Position numbers and translations under genes: made by a program. Of a DNA stretch of 64,000 nt, positions 34,248 to 46,574 are shown in pieces. The DNA lies in NCBI GenBank assembly GCA_947685225.1, contig CANTUV010000024.1, forward strand, positions 22,214,001 through 22,278,000, read 5' to 3'. Every line of letters begins with the position of its first letter. Positions within the stretch are counted from its first letter, which is position 1. Source of the DNA: Garcia nutans. Its lineage: Eukaryota; Streptophyta; Magnoliopsida; Malpighiales; Euphorbiaceae. Below the pieces are notes generated by a model, which was given only the letters and a program-made list of their open reading frames with translations, ran no database searches and was not told the origin of the DNA.

Positions 34248-37200
34248 CCTTGAGTGTGTTGGCTAAGGATATTTATTCTTGATTATTCTTACATTGTTGA
34301 ATCCTCCAAAGGTCTTTTTGTATCTACACTTTAAATATACTTGAACAAAGATGACCTAAACTAATGTATATTGAGGATTCCAAATCTATGAATAAGGTAA
34401 ATTATATATGTGTATATCAATGATTGATCATACTTTTGATGGTAATGAAGATGCGTAGGATATTATATAAACAATGTTATGTTATATGCATTGTGAATCT
34501 AGTGAATTGTAATGTGTTATATGAATGATGTACTTTATAATGTAAAGGATATGATGAGATAATTGATTATGTATAATTGAATAATGAAATATTATAGTAT
34601 GATTTGAGACATGATATAATGTGAAGCCATTGTGATTGACTATGATGATTCAAATGAGATATGAAGCCATTGTGATTGGCTATAGTGATTCAAATGAGAT
34701 GTCAAGCCATTGTTATTGGCTATGATAATTCAATTGAGAATGAAATGAAAATGAAAAGATTTTGTGTCTAATATGTTGATTCAATTTTCAGAGTTCTGGA
34801 TTTGGCGGCATGCCTAGAAAATGTGAAAATGTAACAGTCTTGCCGGGTTGAGGATCTCTTCAATTTGAGTGAATTGAGGTCCAAGAGACTGGGTCTGTTA
34901 CACTATGTGAATTATTGATACGAAATACATGAAAGGTAACAGTCTTGCCGGGTTGAGGATCTCTTTGCATTGAGATGAATTGAGATCCAAGAGACTGGGT
35001 CTGTTACTTGATAAAATGTGAAATGTGAATTGTAGTAACAATCTAGCCGGGTTAAGGATCTCCTTGAGGATAAAGATATGAGATATATTGCCTACGGGCT
35101 TGATCATTGTGATTATGGACCAATGCAGAAACTCTGAACTTTGAATAACATATTAGTGTCTGTTGGGCCCGAGTCTGTCTTTGTTGTCAGTGTGATATTT
35201 AAATGTTGAAATAAATGAGAAATGAGATCTATGGTTTCCTTTATTGAAAATGTGATTCATGATTGGTATGATATATAATATATGTGTGTATTGATATATT
35301 GAAAATGAATATGGGTTGAGGAGCCTTGATAAGAAATGAGTTTATGAAAATATAATATGATGTGTAAATGTATATGAATGTGGAACTTGTAAGAATTGTT
35401 TTCATGAAGGTTTGGATAAATCATTGAATGGTGACTTGTTGAAATAACGTATATGGATATGTATATGAGATAGAAATGGTAAGTATCGCTTGGTGAATGT
35501 TCTGTGTAAATATGTGTATAATTTATGAGATTAGTAGGAATATGTGAAGAATGCATTTAGAAAGGAAAACGGGGTAAGAGAAAGAAAATAAAATATGATG
35601 CTAAAAATATGAGGTATGATTCTTTAGTAAGTTATATTTTATTATTATTTGTATTACTAAGCTTTCGGGCTTAGCGCGGTTGTGTAATCGCGCAGGTGGT
35701 TGCGGTTGATCTGGAAGTCCAACTTTTATGCCACGAGAAAGGTATGAGTGTCTCGAGACCAACTAGAAGGTGATGCATACATATGTGATTTTAAATTATA
35801 TTGTATTTTTGAGTTAATATATATTCATATGGATGAATGAAGTTTTGATAAATAAGAATACTGACTTTTGTGAATGTGTTTTAAATTAATGTTCAATTTT
35901 ATGAATCTGGATAAAGGTTTTTAAATTGAAATTAAAAATAACATTCTTATACTTTATATACGTATTGTATGTATACTAGGTATATGTATAGTACTTATAT
36001 GGAGTATCAGGGTGTTACATTCTAAATTGTTAAATTTATAGAAACTAATGTCAAAATGATGAATATATGATGAATTGTTGGTTGATTTATTAAAATGGAT
36101 AAAGTTGATAAATTTAGGGTTATGGAGAGGTGATGTGTAAGTTTGGATTTTGGTATGGATGATATTAACTATTGAAATGGATTAATTAAATGTTGTTTTA
36201 ATGTATATGTTATCAATCTATTATTAGAATTTTGATATGTATGAGTTTGGATGAACTTAAAGTTAGGGAAAGAATATGTAATATTAGGGTTTTCAATATG
36301 GGTATTTGTTAATTAATGAATGAGATGAATTAAGGGTGTTTTATTGTAAATGTTATGATTTTGTGGTGGGTAATGTGATATGAATGGATTTTGGGGAAAT
36401 TAGTGTTTATGGTTAAAGTATGTGAATTTGGAATTATTTGAAAGAGGTTTTCATAATTGTGAAAATGAGTTATTTTGTGATTACTTTAGTAAGGAAGTAA
36501 TAATTTTATGGTTAAGGTTCAATATGGGTTGAGTGGATAAAGTTTGAACAAAGTAGGAAATTGTAAAAATAAGGTTTGTTGAGAATGTTATAGGAAACAA
36601 TGATGTCTTGTGTAACATAGGTGATGAGTGTTACTTTGGGCTATAAAAAGATGATTGTGCGTGAGATGCATGAAGAATATTAGTGTTATGTATTATGATG
36701 AAGTATAAAAACATGTTGGTGAACATGGGATTTATAGTGAATATAATATAAAATGTATGCAATGTGAGTTAAATTATATGCAATGTGAGGAAGAATTGTG
36801 AATAACATGGGAAATTGACAAAAGGGATAAGAATATGGAAATGGATGTGGGAATTTGACTACATGGTAATAAAATGTTGTTATGTATAAAAAGTATGTGT
36901 TGTGTTATGATCGTGATATAATGATTAACGTAATAAATAATTCTTTTATGCATGTATATGGTGTGGAAAAAATATAAAAAATTGGGTATATATGTGTACA
37001 ATTGAGAAGAGATATGATGAATTATGTAAAAATATGAGAAAATGGATAAAGTGAGTGATAATGTTTGTTGCAATGTATTTGTGATTAGATAAAATATGTG
37101 GAATGAGTCACATTGTAAATGTGACTTATGATTATTGTGAATTGAATGTTAAATGGTAAAGAGAATATGAAGTATGTTTGAATGTGTGGAATGGAAATGG

Positions 37201-38221
37201 TTATGAAAGGTTGTTGTTGGCACTATAGAGTTAGTTGTAAATAGTATGTCATGATGTTTGTTGTGCCTATGGGTGAGACACACTTGTATTAAATATCTTT
37301 GTACTGAGGAGACGGCCTTCGGGTGATGATAGACACTTTGTCTCCAGTGTTGACAGAGGATAGCCTACGGGTGATTTAAGTGACACTTGCCCTCGGTGTC
37401 AATAGAGGCAGCCTACGGGTGGTGATATGACACTAGCCTCAGTATCTATAGGGGCGACCTTTGGGTGATTGATGTGACACTTTCCTCAATGTCAAGATGA
37501 ATTAAATTGGTATTGAGCAAATTGGTTGGGCCCAAAGTGTGTGTGATTGTGTGTATGAGTATATATGTATGAGTGGTTTATGAAACCATGGGTATCTTTG
37601 AGAGTATATGTGATGTATTGTGTAGTGGTTTTTATGTGTTGATAAGTAACTTTTATTTAAGTATTTATGGTTTTTAATATATGTACCACTAAGCAAATTG
37701 CTTAGCGCAGATGTATCACGAAGGTGGAAAGACTGCAGAGCAGAGTGGTCTAGTGTGAGCTGAGCTTGCAGTGTTTGTTTTGCTGGAGGACCAGTAGTGC
37801 CAAGAGTGCATTCATGTATAGTTCTAATGCAAAGAACCGTAGTTTTGTGTATCTTAAACCTATTATTTGTATAGTAAAGAAATTTTGGGAAAGATTTTAT
37901 ATGTTGTACATTAGGGGTTGTTTCTTTTAAACATTTAAGTATTTTACTGAATAATGAGGAAAAGTGAGGAATACTTGTTTTGGAAATAAATTCTTGTTAC
38001 AAGTTGTGTATTTTTTGAATTTGGGAATAACGAAATTTCAAACAAAACTCTGGAAAAATTTTTCCCAAAGAATTTCTCTTATAAATTTATAATCTATTTT
38101 TAATATTTAATGGAGGTTTTAAATACAACTAGTGTAGTACTTTTGTATCTTAAATAGGTATTATATGTATATAGGAGTATATGTATGATATGTATTTAGG
38201 ATATAAGAGTGTTACATCACT

Positions 38222-39246
38222 TGCTAGGTTATGTCATGAAGAAGTTGGCAACCAAATGTGTTCAAATGAATGTCTCTTGTGTCTCTAACTATGTTGTTTG
38301 GCCCCTATTGCTCATGTTCTCATCTTGAAAATAAAGCCATAGATGTGAAGGCCTTTATTGTTCTCATGCAACACCTGAATGAGCATGTGGAAAGAACTAA
38401 TGGGAGTGCTTTGGTTTAATACCTCAATCTGCGAGTCAGTGGAACTACTATAAGTATCATCTATGCATATCATGCATACACACATACATGAGCATATCAC
38501 ATCACATTTTGTTGTCTTTTGTTATTTATTCTTTATCAAAGTGAATAGCAAACACCCAGTGAAGTAAACAATCAAAAGCAGATATGAAATCAGGGGGCAT
38601 CCACTACCCAGCCTATATTGGATTTGTTGAAGCATCCACTACCCAGCCTATAATGGATTTGTTAAAGTATCCTGACAATATAGTTTTCCTTGATATGTTG
38701 AAATATCCAAGTTTGTTTCTAGCGAGATATTAGAGTCACTCACTATCCTACCAAAATATTAGAGTCGCTTGGTGGCTGTCATCGAGATATTAGAATTACT
38801 CAATGGCTATTTTCAATCACCAAGATATTAAAATCGCTTGGTGATTTTATCGAGATATTAGATTCACTCGATAGACCCATTGTGATATTAGAGTTGCCTA
38901 TTGACCCATTGAGTTATTAGAGTAGCTCAATGGTTTTTTCACTTCATCATTTCATCAGGATATTAGAGTCGCCTGATGAACCTATTGAGATATTGGAGTT
39001 GCATAAATCCAATCTCGGATCCAGAACCTAACAAATCTAGTCTGGGGTCCAGAACCCAACCAATCTAATCTCGAGTCCAGAATCCAACCAATCCAGTCTT
39101 GGGTCTAGAACCCAACCAATCCAATCTCAGGTCCAGATCCAATCTCGGGTCTAGAACCCATCCATATCCAAGATCATCTCAAAGTTATGTTGTTTTTCGC
39201 TCTCTTCTACTGAAGTTTCAGATCGCTTAAGCAGGAGGCAAACTGT
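38222..39246 (+). mobile_element. Tat-2 3' UTR, right part, with tandem repeats
   Basis: Continues 31803-32393. From about 38598 it holds three short tandem families: 'catccactacccagcctat' twice, irregular 'gatattagagtcgct' units (38700-39005) and 'ccaatctcgggtccagaaccc' units (39005-39165). It ends with 'cagatcgcttaagcaggaggcaaac' before the LTR, as in Tat-1. No coding sequence. Confidence 0.82.
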
Positions 39247-40291
39247 AGACCCTTAATTTTGGCTCTAAGCTAATCCGATCTCATTTAAAGAAGGCCAATC
39301 TAAATTAGTCCAATTTTAAAAAGCTTAAACCTAGGTTATGGCTTTGAAATAGGTCGATCCAACTTTGAAAAGCCTTAATTAAGATGATTTAATTTAATAA
39401 AATTCTAACCTAGTCTGATTTAATTTTTAAAGGATCAAATCAACTCCAACTCAATTTTAAAAGCTTGAATTAAATTTTGTCTAACTTTAAAGCCCTAACA
39501 GGTCTTACCAAGCCCTGTTTAATCCCAACTCGCCATAGCCATTGGCTGGTGAATTGGTATGCCCAATTTGCCATGAACCATGGCTCCTAGCAAATTGGAA
39601 GCATTCCAATTCTCCATGAGCCACTCATGGAGAATCATAAGTGCTTCCAATTCGCCAAGAGCCCACTCCTGGTGAATTAGAAGCATTTTAATTCTCCATG
39701 AGCCTACTCATGGAGAATTAAAAGCATTCTAATTCACCATGGTCATTTAATTCAGTTCTATTTGGTTTCAGGATAGATTAAAAGATTCCTAATTAAGATC
39801 AAAGTTTGTTTGACCATTAGATTAGCGTATTAGGGTTTAGCTTTAAACTTTTTTCGGCATATAAATAGATAGTTAAAAGTAGAGAGATGGGGGCACAGTT
39901 ATCAAAAGGCAATGATAATTAGCTAGAGTCACAGCAATCGAGAGCCACCTTAAACAATCAGTAAACACACAGAACTTAAATCGAGAGCTGAGAATATCAA
40001 CAAAATAAGAAAGATAGAAAGCAATGAAAATAAAGAGAGATAGTAACCATCTAATGATCATTAGATCATTGAGACATCAACCGAAGCTTAAGTTGATCTA
40101 GGTAGTAGCACCATCCAACATAATCTTCTGTAGGGCTATGGTGTTCAAACAAAGTGTTGTTCAATAAATTCATTTTGGTAGAGTCAACAACGCAGGTATG
40201 ATTTTCCATAACTATTTCTATTTAGTTTAACTGATAATATTCAATGCTTACTCTCTTGTAGGTTTATTATTTTTCTTGTTTTAATTGATTT

Positions 40292-43173
40292 TGTAACACC
40301 CCCATAGTCTATATAAGTACTATACATATACCTGGTATACATACAATACGTATATAAAGTATAAGAATGTTACTTTTCGTTTCAATTATTTAAAACCTTT
40401 ATCCAAGTTCAAGCAATATTACATTAATTTAAAGAACATTTACAAATATCATTATTCTTATAAAAATACAACATAATTAAAATCACATATGTATGCATCA
40501 CCTTCTAGTTGGTCTCAAGACACTCTTACCCTTCTCGTGGCATAACAGCTGAACTTCCAGATTAATCGCATAATCACCTGCGCGATTACACAACTGCGCT
40601 AAGCCCGAGAGCTTAGAAGTACAAATAAATATAAAATATAAAAATATATGCTTTACCAAAGAATCATACCTCATATTTTTAGCATCATGTTTTATTGTTC
40701 TTTTACCCCGTTTTCCTTTCTCAATGCATTCTTCATATATTCCCACAAATCTCATAAATTATATACATATTTACATAGAACATTCACAACACGATACTTA
40801 CCCTTCCTATCTCATATACATAAACATATACATCATTTCAACAAATCACCATTCAATGACCTATCCAAACCTTCATGAAAACAATTTTCACAAATTCCAC
40901 ATTCATATACATTTTACACATCATACTATATTTTCATAAAATCATATCTCAACAAAGCTCCTCAAGCCATATTCACTTTCAATATATTATTACATACATT
41001 ACAAAATCATACTTCATAACATCATTTTATTCACAATTCATTAATCATGAATCACACTTTCAACAAAGTCAGCCATAAATCCCATCATTCATTTATTTCA
41101 ACATTTGGATATCACATTGACAACAAAGACAGACTCGGGCCCAAACAACACACTAATATGCCATTCAATTTTCAGAGTTAATGCTTTGGTTTAATTATCA
41201 CATTTATCATTATCCCAACTAGGCTTCAAGGATTAGGCTCAACCAAGCTTCAAGGGGAACAAAGCATGTTATGTATCAACCCAACTTAGCTTCAAGAACC
41301 AATCCAACCTAGCTTCAAGGGTTGTAACATCTCAATTAGGGTTCAAGGACTAGACCCAACCAAGCTTCAAGGGGAGTAAAACATGTTAAACTTCAACCCA
41401 ACTTGGCTTCAAGGATCAATTCCAACCTAACTTCAAGAGATTGTTACTAATATTAGGCATGCCACCAACAACAAACTCTGAAAATGGAATAACACATTAG
41501 TCAAACAATTCATTTATTATTTCTTTATCAATATCATTCTCAATTATCATTATAGCCAATCACAATGGCTTCACATCTCATTTGATTCATCATGGCCAAT
41601 CACAATGGCTTCATATCACATTTGATTCATCATAGCCAATCACAATGGCTTCACATCACATTCTTATTCACAATAATACACTTTATTATTCAAGTATACA
41701 TGTATAACATCAATTACATTAAACATCAATTAGGCAAATCTATCATATCATTTCCATCATCACTCAATGGCATTGAACATTATCTAGGCATACATCAATC
41801 ATAACATTACTTTCACATCATACAAATTATATCATCACATCTTTCACCTTCCATAACATATACATTATCCATATATATATATACATCAACACTATAATAC
41901 ATTAACACATTTATAGCTGAAGGTGTTAAGGTCCTAAATCATATAAATATATGAAATCAAATGAAGTTTTGTACTTACCTCAAGAGAAACTCACATCCAT
42001 CTACTTTTCTTTCATAAATCCTTCAGTACTTGGATTAAAGCAACTCAATCTCTTCAACACCTAATCCCAAAAGTGATCATACACATGAGATAATATAAGT
42101 AAGAATCAACTAGGGCAAACTCTACACATGACACGCTCACCAACACGGGCGTGTCCTTGATCGTGCCCTAAAACCAACAATACAGAAGCTTTGACACGCT
42201 CAAAACCACGAGTGTGTCACTGGACGTGTAATACATTCTGTCTCACAGAATCATTGACACGCCCAACAACACGGGCGTGTTCATGGCCATGTCAATTACT
42301 TTTCTCACAGTAACTATAACACGTTCAGTATCATGGCCATGTTAATGGTCGTGCTACAACCGTCCAACTCAGTACCAATTACACGCCCAACCACACGGCC
42401 GTGTCACTGACCGTGCCTGACAAAAATCATACATTTCGAACTCTCATCCATTAAACACAAACACTTCCAAATTCATACCACAACCCCCATTAATCAACAT
42501 CTTTGTTTATATCTATCAAATACCTATCACTTTAACACTTATATAATTTCATTATATCATCATAATAATCATTATATACACCACTATAATTAATTACTCA
42601 AATCCCCAATTCATTTATACCAAACCCTTACTCAACAATTCATCATCATCCTCACAAATACCCCAACTTATCATCACTTATATACCAATTCAACACATTT
42701 ACATACTTCAATCAAAAGAAATCAAGACAAGAAGATGAAAACTTACATATATACATAATCAATAAAATCAACTCAAGAAAAGAATACTTACATGAATATC
42801 TTATCAAATCTTCAAACTCAATCTTCAATCTTCTTAAAACCCTTAAGAAATTTGATGTGAGAATCATTAAAATCACATCTCTCTCTCTCTCTCTCTCTCT
42901 CGACCACGAAGAAGAAGAAAGAAAGAATTTTCCTCTTTCTTTTGTTCTTATCTCATATATATATATATATATAAAATAATAATATAATTAATTATTTCTA
43001 AAATATCTTCCACCACACACCTTTCACTCTCTTTAACTTTCCTTTCCTCCTTCTTTCATTATTATTATCAATTAATTATATATATATACTTACTTTTCCT
43101 ACACCACTTTATACCATAAATCCAAATACAACTATAACTCCAAAACTTTTAAGGTATACTTTTGGATATTACA
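40292..43173 (-). mobile_element. Tekay-type solo LTR, minus strand
   Basis: On the plus strand TGTAACACCCCC...GGATATTACA, 2882 bp. Flanks are GATTT (40287-40291) and TATTT (43174-43178), a 4-of-5 target duplication. Contains the double hairpin (about 40573-40616), a repeat cassette of AGGCTTCAAGG-type units bounded by TTTTCAGAGTT (41169) and AACTCTGAAAA (41474), a diverged palindrome cluster of the ACACGCCC / GGGCGTGT type (42126-42420) and (CT)n at 42880-42901. Confidence 0.88.
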
Positions 43174-43378
43174 TATTTAATATCACAGAAGCCTTTAATC
43201 CATAAATCCTAACCCTAACTCCATAAATCCAAGACCCTAATCCTTTAGGTGTAACCCAAATTTGCATGCCTTAGTATAATTTACACTTTAGGTTCTGGAA
43301 TTGTATTGTAAACCCAAATCTAGCATGCAAAATTTCATTTTTAGGATTAAACCTCTTTATTACATGCACAAAACCCTA

Positions 43379-43502
43379 GTTAAGCATGAAACTCTAAGTT
43401 AGCATCGAAAAACCCTAATTGTGCATATTGATCCCAAACCCTAATTTATAAGATTAAACCCTAGCTTGGCAATGTAAAAAACCCTAGTTTTATATTTAAA
43501 CC
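43379..43502 (+). repeat. Left copy of long direct repeat flanking truncated Athila
   Basis: About 124 bp of Tat LTR sequence ('actctaagttagcat', 'aattgtgcatattgatccc', 'gcttggcaatgtaa') repeated nearly identically at 46452-46574. Far longer than the 5-bp duplication made by integrase. Confidence 0.92.
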
Positions 43503-44144
43503 TTAAAGGTAAGCATTCAAATCATCTTCCACTGTGGATTTCTCGAATTGATCATGGTTTTGTGTGCTAGTTTGAGTGAAGGCATTCAAACTATCTTCCA
43601 AAGTGGGTTCCTTAAGGTGATTTTGATTTTTTCTATCTTCCAAGGTGGGTTCCTTAAGGTGATCTTGATTTCGTGTGCTAGTTTGAATGAAGGCATTCAA
43701 ACTATCTTCTAATGTGGGTGGCTGAAGGTACTCTTGATTTGAATATTGTTCTTGAGAGTAAGGATTTCTTTGGTAAGGTTGAAAAAAATTTTGAGGTGGA
43801 ATTTGCTGCTGGTTTTTCCAAGAAAAATTTGGTTGGCTTCCCCAGCTGGGATTATAAGGATTGGAATATGTATCATTTCTACCCATTTGCTGGAAACCTT
43901 GGTAGTCATATTCTTCCTCTAGCCATTCTTGGTATCGTCCAAAACCCATTGAACATGTGTTTACACTATGGCCTACATTGCCACATGCTGCACATATCTC
44001 TTGGTGTGGCATAGGTGCTCTTCCTCTTGCATTTAGCACCTTAAGTTGATTAGTCAATTCTGCTAATTGCCATGCCATTTCAGAATCATCGTTCCTATCA
44101 TAAACTCCTCCATGCCTTGAAAACTGCATCTTTACACAAGGCAC
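43503..44144 (-). pseudogene. Athila gag C-terminal fragment
   Basis: 213-codon frame with a CCHC-type knuckle (CAACGNVGHSVNTC) at about 43970, then the Athila-type NDTYSNPYNPSWGSQPNFSW segment that also occurs in the 421-11071 element. The tail is a tandem reiteration of PTLEDSLNAF-type units (about 43510-43715), three full or partial copies. The first ATG lies inside the family, so the true start is not known. The N-terminal gag core is absent. Truncated at the left junction. Confidence 0.8.
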
Positions 44145-44262
44145 TTAGAAACTTAAAGAAAACAAACAACAAAAATTCAAACAAAACAAACAAACAATTT
44201 AAAAGAAAACAAACAAACAATTAAATAAAAAAAATATCAAACTATTACTACTACGACAACCC

Positions 44263-44280
44263 TCCCCGGCAGCGGCGCCA
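44263..44280 (-). other. Athila primer-binding site, minus strand
   Basis: Complement of TCCCCGGCAGCGGCGCCA, the same 18 bases as at 2129. Confidence 0.9.
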
Positions 44281-44286
44281 AAAGCT

Positions 44287-46451
44287 TGTTGCGCTCGGAT
44301 TAAGTACTACTACAAAGTGTCACTCGCAAGTATACGAGGTAGCTGTAGCAAAGGTGATCTCCCCAAGGTCGTTTCCCCAAGAAGGTGTGGTTCGGAATAG
44401 CTTTAGAATTGTTTAAATGCACGAGAGTTTGTTGTGTTTGAGATGGTGCGAGAATAATTTAAACCTAAGATTAATGTGCGTAGGGATTAATGTGTGTGAT
44501 GGGAGTACAAGATCAAATCAATTCTTGGGAAGGTTCCTAGAGCCATAGGTCCATTCAATCAAAGCTCAATTCTCAATTATCCATTAACGTAACCTTGTAA
44601 TTAATTTGTTCCTTAAGATTAATTAGTCAATTACCAATCCATTAGTTCTCACATTCATGAATTAACAATGACCAATTCTTTTACATTACCAAATTAACGA
44701 AACCCAAGAACTTATATTTCTAATTCATTCATAGGGTGGTCGATTATATAGTTCTGATATCAAATTTCACCTCTCGGTCCGTCATCCAATATTCAAAGAT
44801 CAATAGGTAGCTAATCTATCAACCTAGCATTTAATGCAATACAATCAACCAATCAACAAGGAACATCAATGGAAATATCAAATCAAAGCATTCAACCAAA
44901 TATACTACAAACCCTAGTCATGGGTATTTAGCTTAACATCATCAATTTATAACATTCATTCAACTCAATATAAAACAAATACAAATTGTTGATTGCAATA
45001 TCAATCTCTTAATACAGCAGCAACAACAACAATAGAAATGAATTAAAAGAGAGAATAGAAAAACCCCTTGTGAAGATGCCAAGAGTAGGATTGCTAGTCT
45101 TCCTCCTAGCTCCACTTGATGTATGATGAAGAACTCAAGCCCTCTTCAATGGTTGATTTCCCCTTGCAATATGGAATGGAGCTTTCTCAAGTCACCAAAC
45201 CTTTGGATGGAGCTTTCTCAAGTCACCAACCCTTCAATTGATTTTGCCTTTGGAAGATGGAATGGAGCTTTCTCAAGTCACCAATCCCTTCAATGAAGCT
45301 TCTTCAACCTTCAAGAGCTTGTTTAACCCAATTTATCCCAAAGAATCTCAAAGAACTTGTCAATGGAAGATGGAGAAGGTGGAGAGGATGGAAATGGAGA
45401 TGAAGATGAAGGGACAAGGGAGAGTCTCACTCTCTCCCTCTCCCAAATTTTTGCAGAAATTGTTCAAGAACAACCAAGAACTCCCTCCAATTTCCTCTTC
45501 CTCTCCTTTTAATTCATTCAAAATACACACACCCATGCCTTCCAACTCACACCACTTCATCTTGTTCCCCACTTTTTATTTGTTTAATATTTCTTTTGGC
45601 AAGCATAAGACATTGTCTCCCACTTTGTCCCCACTTCGTGCAAAAGAAATCAAATATTTTAGGTGTGACACGGCCAAGTCAAGAGTGGCTTGGTCGTGTC
45701 TCTTGTTTTTCTTTGGGACACGGCCAAGCTTGCTGGTCATGTCCCTCACTGCCTCTTTCTTTCTTTCTTTCTTTTCTTTGGTCATAAGGGGTGACACAGC
45801 CAAGCCAAGAGTGGCTTGGCCGTGTCTCATGTGACATGACCACAAGCTTGGCTGTGTCACATGAGTGTGTTTGCTTCTGCTTCTTTTCTTTCCTTCATTG
45901 CTTGCTCCAAGACCTGTTGGCATGAAATGGGACACGGCCAAGCTTGCTGGCCGTGTCATGTGACACGGCCAGTGGCTTGGCCGTGTCACTGAGTGTGTCT
46001 GCTTCTGCTTGCTTCTTTTCCTTCTCTTCTTTGGCTCAAAATGGGACACGGCCAAGCTTGTTCTTGGCTTGGCCGTGTCATGTGACATGGCCACAAGCTT
46101 GGCCGTGTCTCTTAGGTGTGTCTCTTCCTGCTTCTTCATTTTTGCTCTTCTTTTCTTGGTTTCTTTGGTTTTGCTCCTTGGTTGAGACACGGCCAATGGC
46201 TTGGTCATGTCTCTTGGCCGTGTCATGCTCTGCCCTCTTTATTCTTTGAGGGATACGGCCAAGCCTGATTTGGGTTGGCCATGTCTTGCTTGGTTCATTC
46301 TTTTCTTGCACTGTTTTGATCTTCCAAGGGTGTTTTTGCACCTAAACCTAAAAACAACACTTTAAACACACTTAAAACAAAAATCAATCAAAACATTAAC
46401 TAAAACACATATAAAATCATACTAAAAACTAGTACAAAAATGATCTAAACA
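44287..46451 (-). repeat. Athila LTR, minus strand
   Basis: About 2.17 kb. The end near the primer site ('gagcgcaaca' on the minus strand) and the 'cacttgcgagt...acgaggtagctg' block match the 421-11071 element. It carries ACACGGCC palindromes (45663-46290) and a threefold repeat of 'atggagctttctcaagtcac' (45177-45285). Open frames in this LTR (for example 45238-45834 and 45576-46226) encode repeat-derived peptides and are rejected. Confidence 0.85.
45663..46290 (-). repeat. ACACGGCC palindrome cluster in minus-strand Athila LTR
   Basis: Clear units include 45932-45958 (loop of seven), 45962-45987 (GACACGGCCA-gtggct-TGGCCGTGTC, perfect, loop of six) and 46083-46108 (GACATGGCCA / TGGCCGTGTC). 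Several decayed units lie at 45665-45860 and 46187-46285. Confidence 0.88.
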
Positions 46452-46574
46452 GTTAGCACGAAACTCTAAGTTAGCATCAAAAAACCCTAATTGTGCATAT
46501 TGATCCCAAACCCTAATTTATAAGATTAAACCCTAGCTTGGCAATGTAAGAAACCCTAGTTTTATATTTAAACC
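46452..46574 (+). repeat. Right copy of long direct repeat
   Basis: Second copy of 43379-43502; beyond it the Tat LTR continues uninterrupted. Confidence 0.92.

Larger units (their letters stand above)
32985..36019 (+). mobile_element. Inner Tekay-type solo LTR, nested in the outer one
   Basis: TGTAATATCCCAAG...GGGTGTTACA, 3035 bp, with a perfect 5-bp duplication TTCTA (32980-32984 and 36020-36024). Carries (TTA)n/(TTG)n and (GA)n microsatellites (33250-33345, 33422-33442), an ACACGGCC palindrome cluster (33973-34247), a cassette of GTAACAG...CTGTTAC units (34831-35060) bounded by TTTTCAGAGTT (34785) and AACTCTGAA (35130), and the double hairpin (35657-35692). Confidence 0.93.
32394..38216 (+). 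mobile_element. Outer Tekay-type solo LTR
   Basis: TGTAATATCCG...GAGTGTTACA with a perfect 5-bp duplication TCACT (32389-32393 and 38217-38221). Without the nested LTR it is about 2.8 kb. Contains microsatellite-like stretches, a variant tandem cassette with GACACT / AGTGTC units (about 37300-37495) and a decayed double hairpin (37688-37703: CTAAGC-aaatt-GCTTAG). No internal region, no genes. Confidence 0.9.
43503..46451 (-). mobile_element. Truncated Athila: partial gag, primer site and 5' LTR
   Basis: Minus-strand order: LTR (46451 to 44287), primer site (44280-44263), then gag cut off at about 43503. There is no second LTR. The LTR side ends exactly at its TG/CA terminus; the other side breaks inside gag. 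A 124-bp direct repeat flanks it instead of a short target duplication. Confidence 0.88.

Noticed and set aside
45238..46341. Frames of 198, 216 and 101 codons in the Athila LTR
   Set aside because: Inside an LTR, overlapping on both strands and made largely of palindrome-derived repeats.
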